NCBI GenBank assembly: GCA_022839625.1
Contig: JALHJL010000013.1
Coordinates: forward strand, 1 to 64,000
Reading direction: 5' to 3'
DNA length: 64,000 nt
Source: Phycisphaerales bacterium
Lineage (GTDB): Bacteria > Planctomycetota > Phycisphaerae > UBA1845 > Fen-1342
A program made the position numbers and the translations under genes. Positions 39,539-48,912 of this stretch are shown here, in pieces. The stretch's first letter is position 1; every line of letters starts with the position of its first letter. Under the pieces are notes generated by a model that was not told where the DNA came from, made no database searches, and worked only from the letters and a program-made list of their open reading frames with translations.

Positions 39539-41223
39539 CTGGCCGCCCGCACCCGCTCCCGCAGCTCGATCAGGTCCTTCATCACCCGGCCCACCGGCGC
39601 TCCGTCTGTCGTACGACCGAAGGCGTCGTGCAGGCGCCGGTAGAGCACGTACAACTCGTCGTACACCCGCCGCGCGGCCCGCACCGGCTCATAGGCCCGC
39701 CGCTTGACGCCGCACATCGCGGCCTGGGCTTCCTCGACCGTGCGATAGCCGCCGCGCTGCGGACCGGCGGCGACCGCGCCGCAGATGGCCGCGCCGAGCG
39801 CGCAGGTCTGGGCCGAACGCGAAACCTTCATGGGCCGGCCGGTGACGTCGGCGTAAATCTGCATGAGCAGAGGGTTCTTGTCGGCGATGCCGCCGCAGTT
39901 GATCACCTCGCGGACGCGCACGCCATGCTCTTCGAGCCGCTCCATGATGACCCGGGCGCCGAAGGCCGTTGCTTCGACCAGCGCCCGGTACACCTCCGCT
40001 GGGGTCGTGAGCAACGTCTGTCCGACGAGCACGCCGGTCAGGCGTACATCGACGAGGACCGAGCGGTTGCCGTTGTTCCAGTCGAGCGCCAGGAGTCCGG
40101 ACTGCCCCGGGCGCAGCCGCGCGGCCTCCGCCGTGAGCCGCGCGTGCGCGTCTTTGCGCCGGTCGAAGTTCGTGACCCACCAATGGAAGAGGTCGCCCAC
40201 CGCGGGCTGCCCGGCCTCGATGCCCCAGTACCCCGGCACGATTGATCCGTCGACCACACCACAGACACCTGGGATGTCTGGCATCGGCCCTGCATGCGGC
40301 GCGATCAGCATGTCGCAAGCGCTGGTGCCGAGTATCTTGACCAGGGTGCCGGGCCGGATGCCCGCGCCGACGGCCCCGAGATGGGCGTCGATGCCGCCCA
40401 CCGCCACCGGTGTGCCTTCCGGCAGCCCCAGCCGCTTCGCCCATGTCGCACACAGGCCCCCCGCGGCCTGGTCCGACGTGCAGGCGTCGTCGTACAGCCG
40501 GCTGCGCAGCTCGCCGAGCCTGGGGTCCAGCATGTTCAGGAAATCGGCCGTCGGCAGCCCCTCGGGCCGATGGAACAGCGCCTTATGCCCGGCCGCGCAC
40601 ACGCTGCGTTTGAGCGTGCGAACGTCGCCGCACCCGACCAGCAGGGCCGGGATGTAGTCGCACAGCTCGAGCCAGGACGCCGCGGCGTCGAACACCTCCG
40701 GCGCCACACGCAGGCAATGCACGATCTTCGACCAGAACCACTCGCTGCTGTACACGCCGCCGCACAGGCGCACGTACTCGGGCCGCTCCAGCCGGGCCAG
40801 CGTGGTAATCTCGTCGGCTTCGGCGAAGCTGGTGTGGTCCTTCCAGAGCCAGGCCTGGGCGTTGACGTTCCTGCGAAACGCAGGCCGCAGCGCCAGCGGC
40901 GTGCAGTGCGCGTCGACTGGCAGGGGCGTACTCGCCGTGGTATCAACGCCGATGCCGACGATCCGGTCGGGACGAAAGCTGCGGGTCCGGGCCGCCTGCC
41001 GGAGGGCCGCGCGGACACAGCGCGTCATGGCCGTCGCGTAGTCCGCAGGATTCTGTCGGGTGAGGTTTGGGTCGCGCCGATCGAGGATCACGCCCGCCGT
41101 GCCGCTGCGATAATCCGCGACAGCGCCGGCGATCTCGCGTCCGGTGGCCAGCTCGACGAGCAAGGCGCGGACCGAGTTGGTACCGAAGTCGAGTCCCAGA
41201 GATAAGGCGGTCGATGCCGGCAT
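39535..41223 (-). CDS. araB: Ribulokinase
   Basis: A 562-residue FGGY-family kinase, length as in AraB. It phosphorylates L-ribulose in the arabinose pathway. Start of the fold: LGLDFGTNSVRALLVEL. Also visible: GIGVDTTASTPLPVD, WKDHTS, GGIDAHLGAVGAGI, GTSACDM and the C-terminal INCGGIADKNPLLMQIYADV. The N-terminal SVRAL and the WKDHT loop are typical of ribulokinase rather than glycerol or xylulose kinase. ATG 41223 is chosen because GAGAGG precedes it and the fold starts nine residues later. No araA or araD is in the window. Confidence 0.92.
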   Translation of the reverse strand: MPASTALSLGLDFGTNSVRALLVELATGREIAGAVADYRSGTAGVILDRRDPNLTRQNPADYATAMTRCVRAALRQAARTRSFRPDRIVGIGVDTTASTPLPVDAHCTPLALRPAFRRNVNAQAWLWKDHTSFAEADEITTLARLERPEYVRLCGGVYSSEWFWSKIVHCLRVAPEVFDAAASWLELCDYIPALLVGCGDVRTLKRSVCAAGHKALFHRPEGLPTADFLNMLDPRLGELRSRLYDDACTSDQAAGGLCATWAKRLGLPEGTPVAVGGIDAHLGAVGAGIRPGTLVKILGTSACDMLIAPHAGPMPDIPGVCGVVDGSIVPGYWGIEAGQPAVGDLFHWWVTNFDRRKDAHARLTAEAARLRPGQSGLLALDWNNGNRSVLVDVRLTGVLVGQTLLTTPAEVYRALVEATAFGARVIMERLEEHGVRVREVINCGGIADKNPLLMQIYADVTGRPMKVSRSAQTCALGAAICGAVAAGPQRGGYRTVEEAQAAMCGVKRRAYEPVRAARRVYDELYVLYRRLHDAFGRTTDGAPVGRVMKDLIELRERVRAAR

Positions 41224-41330
41224 CGCGGCCTCTCGGGCTGCCATAACACACTGCACCCCGAAGCCTCGGCGGCGGCCGGGTCGCGGGATCGGCAAGGGCC
41301 GTTGTCCCCCGGCCTGCGGGCACGCCGCAG

Positions 41331-41729
41331 CTATTGTGTCCCCGCTTCGTCGAGCACCTGCTCGGCGACGTAGAGCGGAACGTCGCCGGCCACGCCCAAG
41401 GCAATCGCGTCGGACGGACGACTGTCCACCTCGATCAGCGTCCCGTTGTGCCGGATGACGAGCTTGGCGTAGAAGGTGTGCTCGTGAAGGCTGTTGACCA
41501 CGATCTTCTCGAGCTCGCCGCCGAGGGCGTCGATGACGTTGGCCAGCAAGTCGTGCGTCATGGGGCGCTGCAACTGCACGCCCTTGACGCGGCGGTCAAT
41601 GGCGAGGGCCTCGGTCAAGCCGATGACGATTTGCAGCAGGCGCGGCCCGTTCCGTTCCCGCAGCACGATCACCTGTTGGTCGTGCGACTCGGAAATCCGA
41701 ATCTGAGCCAGGTCCATGCGGACGTCCAT
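41331..41729 (-). CDS. Bifunctional nuclease-domain (DUF151) protein
   Basis: A 132-residue protein of the BFN/DUF151 family. Typical text: VIVLRERNGPRLLQIVIGLT, RPMTHDLLANVIDALGG, and HNGTLIEVDSRPSDAIALGV. Family members from plants and Thermotoga have been reported with nuclease activity or with a DNase-like fold; the cellular role in bacteria is not settled. Start ATG 41729 follows GAGG. Between this gene and the divergent oligopeptide-binding protein gene lie 229 bp with no other feature. Confidence 0.9.
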   Translation of the reverse strand: MDVRMDLAQIRISESHDQQVIVLRERNGPRLLQIVIGLTEALAIDRRVKGVQLQRPMTHDLLANVIDALGGELEKIVVNSLHEHTFYAKLVIRHNGTLIEVDSRPSDAIALGVAGDVPLYVAEQVLDEAGTQ

Positions 41730-41958
41730 GGGAACCTCGTAACCGCCAGCGGCGCACGAACCTACATCACCCTGGGCAACCTGCCGGCGACAGGCGAGCC
41801 GCGCAGGCCGGCCCGCTTCTGCACAGGCACTTCCTTGCGCTTCGCGTTCCGATGCCCGTCGCCCAGACGCGCACTGTGGTTTAGTCCGCCGGCCGGCGCG
41901 TGTCAAGCTGAGGTCACGCTGCCCCAGCCCGTGCAGGCCCTGGCCTCCGCACGCTACC

Positions 41959-43704
41959 ATGACGCGCGGCGGGCGGGCGGCCCGCACGGAGTATGTCGTG
42001 CTGCGAACGCTGCTGGTCATCGTCGTGGTGCCGGCCGTCGTACTGCTGGCCTGGCTCGCCCTGGGACCGGGCGCGGAACGGGCGGACTTCGTCCTCACCA
42101 GCAACGAGCCGCGGACGATCGATCCGCAGCGGGTCAGTTGGCTGGACGAGATCCAGCTCGCCGGCGCCATGTTCGAGGGCCTGACGCGCCTCAACGCGGA
42201 GACGTTTCAGCCTGAACCCGCCGTCGCCAGCCGCTGGGAGGCGAGCACCGACCGGCTGACCTACGTTTTTTACCTGCGGCCCGAGGCGCGCTGGTCCAAC
42301 GGCGACGGCGTGACCGCGGAGGATTTTCGCTTCGCCTGGCTGCGAGCGCTCGATCCGAAATCCGAGGCCCAGTACGCACACCTGCTCTTCGTGCTTCGCG
42401 GCGCGGAAGATTACTACCGCTCCCGGCTCGACGACGATCCGGCCAACGATGTCCCGGCCGACGCGGTGGGCGTCCGGGTGCCGGACGCGCTGACCCTGGA
42501 GGTTGCGCTCGCCGGGCCGTGCTCCTACTTCCTCGACCTCACTTCCTTCGCGACGTTCAGTCCCAACCACCGTCCGACGCTCGAGCGCTGGGCGTACCGC
42601 GACGGGCGCGTGCAGCGCGGCACGCGGCACCTCTGGACCCGGCCGGAGAACATCGTCTGCAACGGCGCCTTTCTGCTGGCCCGCTGGGACTTCAAGCAGA
42701 GCCTCTGGCTCCGGCAGAATCCGCACTATTGGGACGCCGGCAGCATCGGCGTCAGGACGATCGAGGCGTGGATCACCGGCGATCCGAACGCCGCCCTGAT
42801 CGCGTACGAGACGGGCCGCGTGGACCTGGTCCGCGGGCTGGAGCGCTCGGTCGCGCAGCGGCTGGAACAGGCCCGGGCGGCCGGCGCGCGGCCCGACTTC
42901 CATCTCGTGGACCGCTTTGCCACCTATTTCTACCGCGTGAACTGTCGGCGTCCGCCGCTCGACAACGCTGACCTGCGCAAGGCCCTGTCCCTGGCCATCG
43001 ACCGGGAGGCGTTGTGCCGGCATGTATTGCGGCTGGGCGAGCAGCCGGCGTACACGTACGTGCCCCGGACGGCGCTGGCGCTCATGTCGCGCACGTCCGC
43101 AGCGGGAGAGGCGATTTACTACGAGCCGCCCACCGGGCTCGGAGCGGACCTGACTCCAGCGGAGCGACTCCACCTGGCCCGCGAGTACTTGCGCAGGAGC
43201 GGGTTCGACGAGGTGGCCGCGAGCCGCGCGCTCGAGATCGCGTTTCCGCCGGAGCCGGAGCAGCGTCTGCTGGCGGAGGCCATCCAGGCGATGTGGGAGG
43301 CGAACCTGGGCCTGCGGGTCGTGCTCCGCAGCCTCGAAGGCAAGGTGCTCAGCACGCGGATTCGCGATCTGGACTATGACCTGGCGCGCAGCGACTGGTT
43401 CGGCGACTACCTGGATCCGAGCACGTTTCTAGACATGTATACATCCGCTAGCGGGCAGAACCGCACGGGTTGGTCGCACGCGGAGTACGACCGGCTGGTG
43501 GCCGCTGCCGCCGCCGAAGCCGACGATGAGCAGCGGTTCGCACGGTTTCAAGAGGCGGAACGCATTCTATGCGAAGAGGAGTTGCCGATCCTCCCGATCT
43601 TCTTCCGCCGGGGGAACTACCTGCTGAATCCGCGCTGCACAGGGCTGCACGACAACGTGCGCGACGTGCTGCTGATTCATCGCGTGCGAAGGGTCGATGA
43701 GTAG
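41959..43704 (+). CDS. Oligopeptide ABC transporter substrate-binding protein
   Basis: A 581-residue SBP family 5 protein. An N-terminal hydrophobic segment (LLVIVVVPAVVLLAWLALG) works as an uncleaved anchor or signal. Family features: FVLTSNEPRTIDPQRVSWLD, AMFEGLTRLN, YVFYLRPEARWSNGDGVTAE, KALSLAIDREALCRHVL, and PILPIFFRRGNYLLNP at the end. It binds peptides outside the membrane and delivers them to an Opp/Dpp permease. No permease or ATPase genes follow, so it is an orphan or used with a distant transporter. Confidence 0.92.
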   Translation: MTRGGRAARTEYVVLRTLLVIVVVPAVVLLAWLALGPGAERADFVLTSNEPRTIDPQRVSWLDEIQLAGAMFEGLTRLNAETFQPEPAVASRWEASTDRLTYVFYLRPEARWSNGDGVTAEDFRFAWLRALDPKSEAQYAHLLFVLRGAEDYYRSRLDDDPANDVPADAVGVRVPDALTLEVALAGPCSYFLDLTSFATFSPNHRPTLERWAYRDGRVQRGTRHLWTRPENIVCNGAFLLARWDFKQSLWLRQNPHYWDAGSIGVRTIEAWITGDPNAALIAYETGRVDLVRGLERSVAQRLEQARAAGARPDFHLVDRFATYFYRVNCRRPPLDNADLRKALSLAIDREALCRHVLRLGEQPAYTYVPRTALALMSRTSAAGEAIYYEPPTGLGADLTPAERLHLAREYLRRSGFDEVAASRALEIAFPPEPEQRLLAEAIQAMWEANLGLRVVLRSLEGKVLSTRIRDLDYDLARSDWFGDYLDPSTFLDMYTSASGQNRTGWSHAEYDRLVAAAAAEADDEQRFARFQEAERILCEEELPILPIFFRRGNYLLNPRCTGLHDNVRDVLLIHRVRRVDE

Positions 43705-43711
43705 AAATTCG

Positions 43712-43739
43712 TTGACCGAGTCGCCCTCGTTGCTAGAAT
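43712..43739 (+). promoter_or_regulatory. Sigma70 promoter of the Cys-rich/ABC export operon
   Basis: TTGACC (43712-43717) and TAGAAT (43734-43739), spacer 16 bp. Transcription would begin near 43746, only a few bases before ATG 43750, so the first gene could be read from a leaderless mRNA. Confidence 0.65.
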
Positions 43740-43749
43740 ATGTAATACC

Positions 43750-44148
43750 ATGTTGCGCTTACTCGCCATCCTCAGGTCTGCGTCCGCGGTAATGATCGTA
43801 CTCGCGGTGGCCCTGCAGGTTGGAGCGTGGCCGGTATGCCGCTGCTGTTCGGACCAAGACCGCCCGCGGGAGGTAAGACCGACCTCGAGCCCACCCAAGA
43901 GCTGCTGCGAGGCGGGGAAGTGCAGCCACGAGAACTCCGGCAAGCCCGAACGCCCGTCCGATTCTCCCAGGAGTTGCCCGCACAACTGTCCAGCCCCTTG
44001 CTGTTTGGCGCCGCTGGCGTCCCAGGTCTGCACGCAAGTCCACGGCGACTACTGCTCGCTGCGGCCAATCGGCTTGATTTTCGTCCCGGCGGACCAGCCG
44101 CCGTGCACACCCACCCTGGACGGCCTGCTCCGTCCTCCCCGCGCCTGA
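43750..44148 (+). CDS. Cysteine-rich secreted protein, first gene of an export operon
   Basis: A 132-residue protein with an N-terminal hydrophobic segment (SAVMIVLAVALQVGAWPV) and 13 Cys among the remaining 105 residues, mostly in pairs (CRCC, SCC, APCC). There are also His and Met but no known domain. Such spacing suggests disulfide bonds or binding of soft metals. It is followed by a membrane fusion protein, an ABC ATPase, two permeases and a Cys-containing lipoprotein, so it may be a periplasmic metal chaperone or sensor for that system. No ribosome-binding site precedes ATG 43750. Confidence 0.7.
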   Translation: MLRLLAILRSASAVMIVLAVALQVGAWPVCRCCSDQDRPREVRPTSSPPKSCCEAGKCSHENSGKPERPSDSPRSCPHNCPAPCCLAPLASQVCTQVHGDYCSLRPIGLIFVPADQPPCTPTLDGLLRPPRA

Positions 44149-44249
44149 TCATCCACGCCTGTACTCCTGAGATACTGCGCTGAACGACCGCGCTGCTGCG
44201 CGTGCGTTGCGTGGAACCACAAGATTGGAACTGGCTAGGAGTGGATGTC

Positions 44250-45845
44250 ATGACGCAAATGTCTACCGATTTGGCGCTGCTCGCGCGCGCGGCCGACCCG
44301 GGATCCGGCCCGGCGGGCTGTGCGACGGTGCCCTTGCCGCGCCGGCGCTGGAAAACGCGCGTGCTGCTGCCCGGTGCCGTCTTCGCGGCGACCGCGGGCA
44401 CGCTGCTGCTGGCGACGGGACGGGCCCTCTGGCCCGCCACGCCTGTGCGGGTCGTCCCGGTCGTCGTCAAGGCCGGCGTGCAATCCGCCGGCAAGGTCAT
44501 TGTTCAAGCCCCCGGGTGGGTGGAGGCCGATCCGTTTGCCGTTTCGGTCTCCGCACTCGCTGACGGCGTCGTAGCCGAGGTGCTGGTGCTTGAAGGCCAG
44601 GTCGTCACGGCCGGCGAAGTCGTGGCCCGCCTGATCGACACCGACGCACAGCTCGCTCTGGCGCGAGCCGAGGCGGCGCTCAACGAGGCCCAGGCCGGCC
44701 TTGCAACCGCAAAGGCGGAACTCAACGCGGCCCAGCGACAGTGGGATCACCCGATCGAGCTGACGCGCAAGGTGGCTACCTCGGAGGCGGAGCTGGCGGA
44801 AAGAAGGGGCGAGCTGGCCCGCTGGCCCGCCGAGCTCGCCGCCGAAGAAGCGCTCGGCGAGTACAAGCGGGCCGAATATGAGCGGGTCAAGCCGCTGTAC
44901 GACTCGGGGACCGCGAGCAGCATCGAGCTGGTCCGCGTGCAAAAGGAGTACGAAAACCAGCGCGCCCTGGTTGAGGCGACTCGCGCCAAGAAGCCCATTC
45001 TCGAAGCGAAAATCACGGCCCTGGAGGCCGAGGTCACCGCAGCCCGCGATGACCTTCGGCTGCGGATCGACCAGTCCAGGGCCCTCGAAACCGGGCAGGC
45101 CCATGTCGCCCGCGCGACCGCCGCCGTGCGCGCCGCCGAGGCCGCCCGTGACGAGGCCCAGCTTCGGCTGGAGCGCATGCAGGTACGAGCGCCGGTCGGC
45201 GGCATCGTCATGAGCCGGCTGGTCGAGCCTGGCTCGAAGCTCATGCTCGAGAGCAACGAGATGCGCTCGGCCCAGGTCGTGCGGCTCTACGATCCGGAGA
45301 AGCTCCAGGTCCGCGTGGACGTGCCGCTCGCCGATGCCGCCAAGATCGGCGTCGGCCAGCAGGCGGAGGTGGTCGTTGACGTACTGCCCGAGCGCACGTT
45401 CAAAGGCCGTCTCACCCGCATCGTCAACGAGGCCGACGTACAGAAGAACACGCTCCAGGTGAAAGTCGCGATCGAGGAGCCGGTCCCCGAGATCAAGCCG
45501 GAGATGCTCGCTCGAGCGCGCTTTCTGGCCACCCCGGAGGCCCCGACGGACGGCCACGCCGAGCGCCTGCTTGTCCCCGAGTCGGTCGTTGTGCGGCACG
45601 CCGGCGGACACACCATGCTCTGGATTGCCGACCAGGCCCACCACCAAGCGCGGTTGCGAACCGTCACGGTCGGCGCGGGCGGCGCGGACGGCTGGGTCGT
45701 GGTCGAAGCCGGCGTCCAGGCTGGCGACCGCGTCATCGTGGACCCGCCGGAGAACCTCAAGGACGGAGCCCACATTCGCATCGTGCGCGAAATCGCGGGC
45801 GACGTTCGGCCCGCGCTGAAAGGAGTATCCCATGGCACTCATTGA
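44250..45845 (+). CDS. HlyD-type membrane fusion protein of an ABC exporter
   Basis: A 531-residue periplasmic adaptor. One membrane anchor (VLLPGAVFAATAGTLLLATG, about 36-55), a biotinyl-lipoyl half (GVVAEVLVLEGQVVTAGEVV), a long alpha-helical coiled coil (about 150-310), then the second lipoyl half (VRAPVGGIVMSRLVEPGSKL) and beta-barrel domains (VRVDVPLADAAKIGVGQQAE). It would link the inner-membrane ABC permease to the periplasm or an outer-membrane channel. Start ATG 44250 has AGGAG 8 nt upstream. It overlaps the ATPase gene by 14 bp. Confidence 0.9.
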   Translation: MTQMSTDLALLARAADPGSGPAGCATVPLPRRRWKTRVLLPGAVFAATAGTLLLATGRALWPATPVRVVPVVVKAGVQSAGKVIVQAPGWVEADPFAVSVSALADGVVAEVLVLEGQVVTAGEVVARLIDTDAQLALARAEAALNEAQAGLATAKAELNAAQRQWDHPIELTRKVATSEAELAERRGELARWPAELAAEEALGEYKRAEYERVKPLYDSGTASSIELVRVQKEYENQRALVEATRAKKPILEAKITALEAEVTAARDDLRLRIDQSRALETGQAHVARATAAVRAAEAARDEAQLRLERMQVRAPVGGIVMSRLVEPGSKLMLESNEMRSAQVVRLYDPEKLQVRVDVPLADAAKIGVGQQAEVVVDVLPERTFKGRLTRIVNEADVQKNTLQVKVAIEEPVPEIKPEMLARARFLATPEAPTDGHAERLLVPESVVVRHAGGHTMLWIADQAHHQARLRTVTVGAGGADGWVVVEAGVQAGDRVIVDPPENLKDGAHIRIVREIAGDVRPALKGVSHGTH

Positions 45846-46527
45846 ATGCCGCGCCTTGACGCGTTCGTACCGCAAAGGCGAAATGACGATTACGCCGCTG
45901 GCCGACCTGAACCTGGACGTCGCGGAGGGCGACTTCCTGGCGCTGATGGGCCCGTCCGGCAGCGGCAAGACCACCCTGCTCAACCTGATCGCCGGCATCG
46001 ATCGGCCGACCTCCGGCACGCTCACCGTGGACGGCCAGGACCTCGGCCGGCTGTCGCGCGCCCAACTGGCAAACTGGCGCAGCGCCTACATCGGCTATAT
46101 CTTCCAGCTCTACAACCTCGTCCCGACCCTGACCGCGTACGAGAACATCGAGCTACCGCTGCTGCTGCACAAGCTGTCGCGGCGGGCGCGGCACAGCAAG
46201 GTGGCGTTGGCCCTGGAGCTGGTCGGGCTTGCCGATCGGCACGATCACTACCCGCGCCAGCTCTCCGGCGGGCAGGAGCAACGCGTCGCCATCGCCCGCG
46301 CGATCGTGACGGACCCCCGCATCATCGTGGCCGACGAGCCGACCGGCGATCTCGATTCGCACGCCGCCGCCGCCATCATGGACCTGCTGGTGCGGCTCAA
46401 CCATGAGCTGGGCAAGACCCTGCTGATGGTGACCCACGACGCGCACTGCGCTACGCATGCCCGGCATACGTTGCACCTCGAGAAAGGCACGCTCGTCGAG
46501 GCGCCGCGCGCCACGGCAGCGGCCTGA
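45832..46527 (+). CDS. ABC transporter ATP-binding protein, MacB/LolD type
   Basis: A 231-residue ATPase. Walker A GPSGSGKTTLLN (about 42-53), Q-loop in FQLYNLVPTLTAYENIELPL, signature LSGGQEQRVAIARAI with Glu for the usual Gln, Walker B IIVADEPTGDLD, H-loop VTHD. The text is that of the MacB/LolD/FtsE group that powers FtsX-type permeases. GGAG precedes the start. It lies between the adaptor gene and two permease genes. Confidence 0.95.
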   Translation: MALIECRALTRSYRKGEMTITPLADLNLDVAEGDFLALMGPSGSGKTTLLNLIAGIDRPTSGTLTVDGQDLGRLSRAQLANWRSAYIGYIFQLYNLVPTLTAYENIELPLLLHKLSRRARHSKVALALELVGLADRHDHYPRQLSGGQEQRVAIARAIVTDPRIIVADEPTGDLDSHAAAAIMDLLVRLNHELGKTLLMVTHDAHCATHARHTLHLEKGTLVEAPRATAAA

Positions 46528-46539
46528 CGGAGACCAGCC

Positions 46540-47694
46540 ATGTTAGCTCCCCGATTCCTACCGTTGGTTCTGAAACAAGTTGTCCGCCATCGTCTGCGCA
46601 GCACGCTCACGGTCTGCGGCGTGGCGGTCGCCATGTTCCTGTTCACCGCCGTCCAGTCGATGCAGGCGGGAGTCGAGGCGGCGACGGTCACGAACGCCAC
46701 GGACACGACGCTGGTCGTGTACCGCAAGGACCGTTTCTGCCCATTCGCCAGTCGGATGCCGCAGTCGTATGCCGAGCAGATCAAGCGCATCCCCGGCGTC
46801 GCCAGCGTCGTGCCGATCAAGATCGTGGTCAACAACTGCCGCACGAGCCTGGATGTGGTGACGTTTCGCGGCGTGCCGGAAGAGCCTTTCCTGGAGGGTT
46901 ACGCCCCCAAGCTGCGCCTGCTGTCGGGCTCGCTCGACGATTGGAAGCGCCGCAGCGACGCGGCTTTGCTGGGTGAGACACTGGCCAAGCGGCGTGGGCT
47001 GAAGGTTGGCGACCGTTTCGAGGCGGCCGGCATCACGGTCTACGTCGCGGGCGTCATCCAGTCCGACGAGCCGCAGGACGAAAACGTCGGCTACACGCAC
47101 CTGGACTTTCTGCAGTTCGCCACCGGCAGCCGCTCCGGCGGGATCGTCACGCAGTTCAACGTGAAGGTGACCGAGCCCGGCCAGCTCGAGCCGGTCGCGA
47201 CCGCCATCGACGAGCGTTTCGCCCACGATCAGGACCCCACGTGGACGACCCCGGAGAAGGCTTTCGTCGCCCGCGCTGCCGCGGACGTGATCGAGATCGT
47301 TGGGTTCATGAAGTGGCTGGGCTGGGGCTGCCTACTGGCGGTGCTCGCGCTGGTCGGCAACGCGATCGTGCTCTCCGTGCAAGACCGCATTCGCGAGCAC
47401 GCGGTCCTTCAGACGCTCGGTTACCGAGGCAACCTGATCGCCCGGCTGATCGTCACGGAGGGGCTCGTGATGAGCCTCGTCGGCGGACTGGCAGGCTGTG
47501 CCCTAGCCGCGTGGATCCTGAGCCGCAGCGCACTGGCCCTGTCGGTGGACGCGCTCAGCATCCCTGTGCAGAGCAGCCCGGCCCTCTTTGTCTGGGGCCT
47601 GGCAATCGCGGCGTTGCTCGGCGTCCTCGCCGGCCTCGTGCCCGCGTGGCAGGCAGGGCGGCGCGAAATCGTGACTTGCTTTCGAGCCGTCTGA
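46540..47694 (+). CDS. FtsX/MacB-type ABC permease, first of two
   Basis: A 384-residue permease with the FtsX-like plan: one membrane segment near the N-terminus (STLTVCGVAVAMFLFTAVQS), a large periplasmic domain (about 45-245; GTKLRLLSG-like text is GYAPKLRLLSGSLDDW), and three segments near the C-terminus (LGWGCLLAVLALVGNAIVLS, LIVTEGLVMSLVGGLAGCAL, ALFVWGLAIAALLGVLAGLV). Such permeases do not form a classical channel but move the periplasmic domain by ATP hydrolysis. It pairs with the next gene as a probable heterodimer. Confidence 0.92.
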   Translation: MLAPRFLPLVLKQVVRHRLRSTLTVCGVAVAMFLFTAVQSMQAGVEAATVTNATDTTLVVYRKDRFCPFASRMPQSYAEQIKRIPGVASVVPIKIVVNNCRTSLDVVTFRGVPEEPFLEGYAPKLRLLSGSLDDWKRRSDAALLGETLAKRRGLKVGDRFEAAGITVYVAGVIQSDEPQDENVGYTHLDFLQFATGSRSGGIVTQFNVKVTEPGQLEPVATAIDERFAHDQDPTWTTPEKAFVARAAADVIEIVGFMKWLGWGCLLAVLALVGNAIVLSVQDRIREHAVLQTLGYRGNLIARLIVTEGLVMSLVGGLAGCALAAWILSRSALALSVDALSIPVQSSPALFVWGLAIAALLGVLAGLVPAWQAGRREIVTCFRAV

Positions 47695-47724
47695 TCGGCC
47701 CGAACGAATGGAAATGGAGCTGAT

Positions 47725-48894
47725 ATGAAGCTGCTGCCATTTGAATACGCCGTCCGAAACCTCGGCCGCGCGCCTTTGCGGCTGGTCGCCAGCATCGCCG
47801 GCGCCGCGCTGGTTGTCGCCCTCGTACTGGCTTCGGGCGGCTTTGTCCGGGGCATGGAACACAGCCTGGCGGTCAGCGGCAGCCGGGACAACGTGATCCT
47901 CCTCGGCGCGGGCAGCGAGGAGAGCATCGAACGCAGCCAGATCGGGCTCCGCACCGCGAGTCTTGCCGCGGCCAGCATTCCCGGCCTGCGCACGCGCCTC
48001 GGGGTGCCCTACGTCTCACCCGAGGTACACATGGCACTGCTGGTGCGCAGCACGCGCGACGATCCGCGCGAGCTCAACGGCGTGTTCCGCGGGGTGACGC
48101 CGGCAGCCTACCTCGTGCACCCGCAAGTCCGGGTCGTTGAAGGCCGCACGCCGCTGGCGGGCCAGCATGAGTTGATGGTGGGCAGCCTGGCGGCCACGCG
48201 GCTCGGCGTTGCGCCCGAGACGGTCGCGGTCGGTCGGACGCTGTGGTTTGACAACCGGGCGTGGACAATCACCGGGCGGTTCGAGGCCCCCCACACGGTG
48301 ATGGACGCGGAAATCTGGGTGCCGCTGGCCGATCTGCAAATCGCGACCCGGCGCGAGTCGACCATCTCCTGCGTAATCCTGACGCTCGACAGCGCGGAGT
48401 ACGAGGACGTGGTCGCTTTTGCCGCCCAGCGCCTCGACCTCGAGCTGCGGGCCATTCGCGAGTCCGACTATTACGCCGGCCTGGCCAGGTTCTACCGCCC
48501 GGTGCGCGGCATGGTTTGGGCCACCGCCTTGCTGATCGCGCTGGGCGGACTGTTGGGCGGGCTGAACACGATGTACGCTGCGTTCGCGACCCGCGTACGC
48601 GAGCTGGGTGCCCTGCAGACGCTTGGTTTCTCGCGGCTCGCGATCGCGGTCAGCTTCTTCCAGGAGTCGCTGTTGGCCACCTCGGCCGGCGGTCTGGCAG
48701 CCGCGCTGGCCTGTGTGCTGCTGCTGAACGGTGTTGCCGTGAAGTTCTCGATGGGGGCCTTTGCACTGTTGCTCGATGCGCCGGTGCTACTCGGCGGACT
48801 GGCCGCTGGCGCGGCGCTGGCCGTCGTAGGCGTGCTCCCACCGCTGTGGCGGTGCCTGCGGTTGCCGATTGTCGAAGCTCTACGAACGGCGTAA
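47725..48894 (+). CDS. FtsX/MacB-type ABC permease, second of two
   Basis: A 389-residue permease of the same plan: N-terminal segment (LRLVASIAGAALVVALVLAS), periplasmic domain with RVVEGRTPLAGQHELMVGSL, and C-terminal segments (MVWATALLIALGGLLGGLNT, LLATSAGGLAAALACVLLLN, APVLLGGLAAGAALAVVGVL). It differs clearly from its neighbour in sequence, so the two probably form a heterodimer. Start ATG 47725, with GGAG about 8 nt upstream. Confidence 0.92.
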   Translation: MKLLPFEYAVRNLGRAPLRLVASIAGAALVVALVLASGGFVRGMEHSLAVSGSRDNVILLGAGSEESIERSQIGLRTASLAAASIPGLRTRLGVPYVSPEVHMALLVRSTRDDPRELNGVFRGVTPAAYLVHPQVRVVEGRTPLAGQHELMVGSLAATRLGVAPETVAVGRTLWFDNRAWTITGRFEAPHTVMDAEIWVPLADLQIATRRESTISCVILTLDSAEYEDVVAFAAQRLDLELRAIRESDYYAGLARFYRPVRGMVWATALLIALGGLLGGLNTMYAAFATRVRELGALQTLGFSRLAIAVSFFQESLLATSAGGLAAALACVLLLNGVAVKFSMGAFALLLDAPVLLGGLAAGAALAVVGVLPPLWRCLRLPIVEALRTA

Positions 48895-48912
48895 AGAAAG
48901 GAAGTGTCACCG

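Noticed and set aside
39535..41223. Arabinose operon
   Set aside because: Only ribulokinase is present; neighbours are a lipoprotein gene and a DUF151 gene, with no isomerase, epimerase or transporter.
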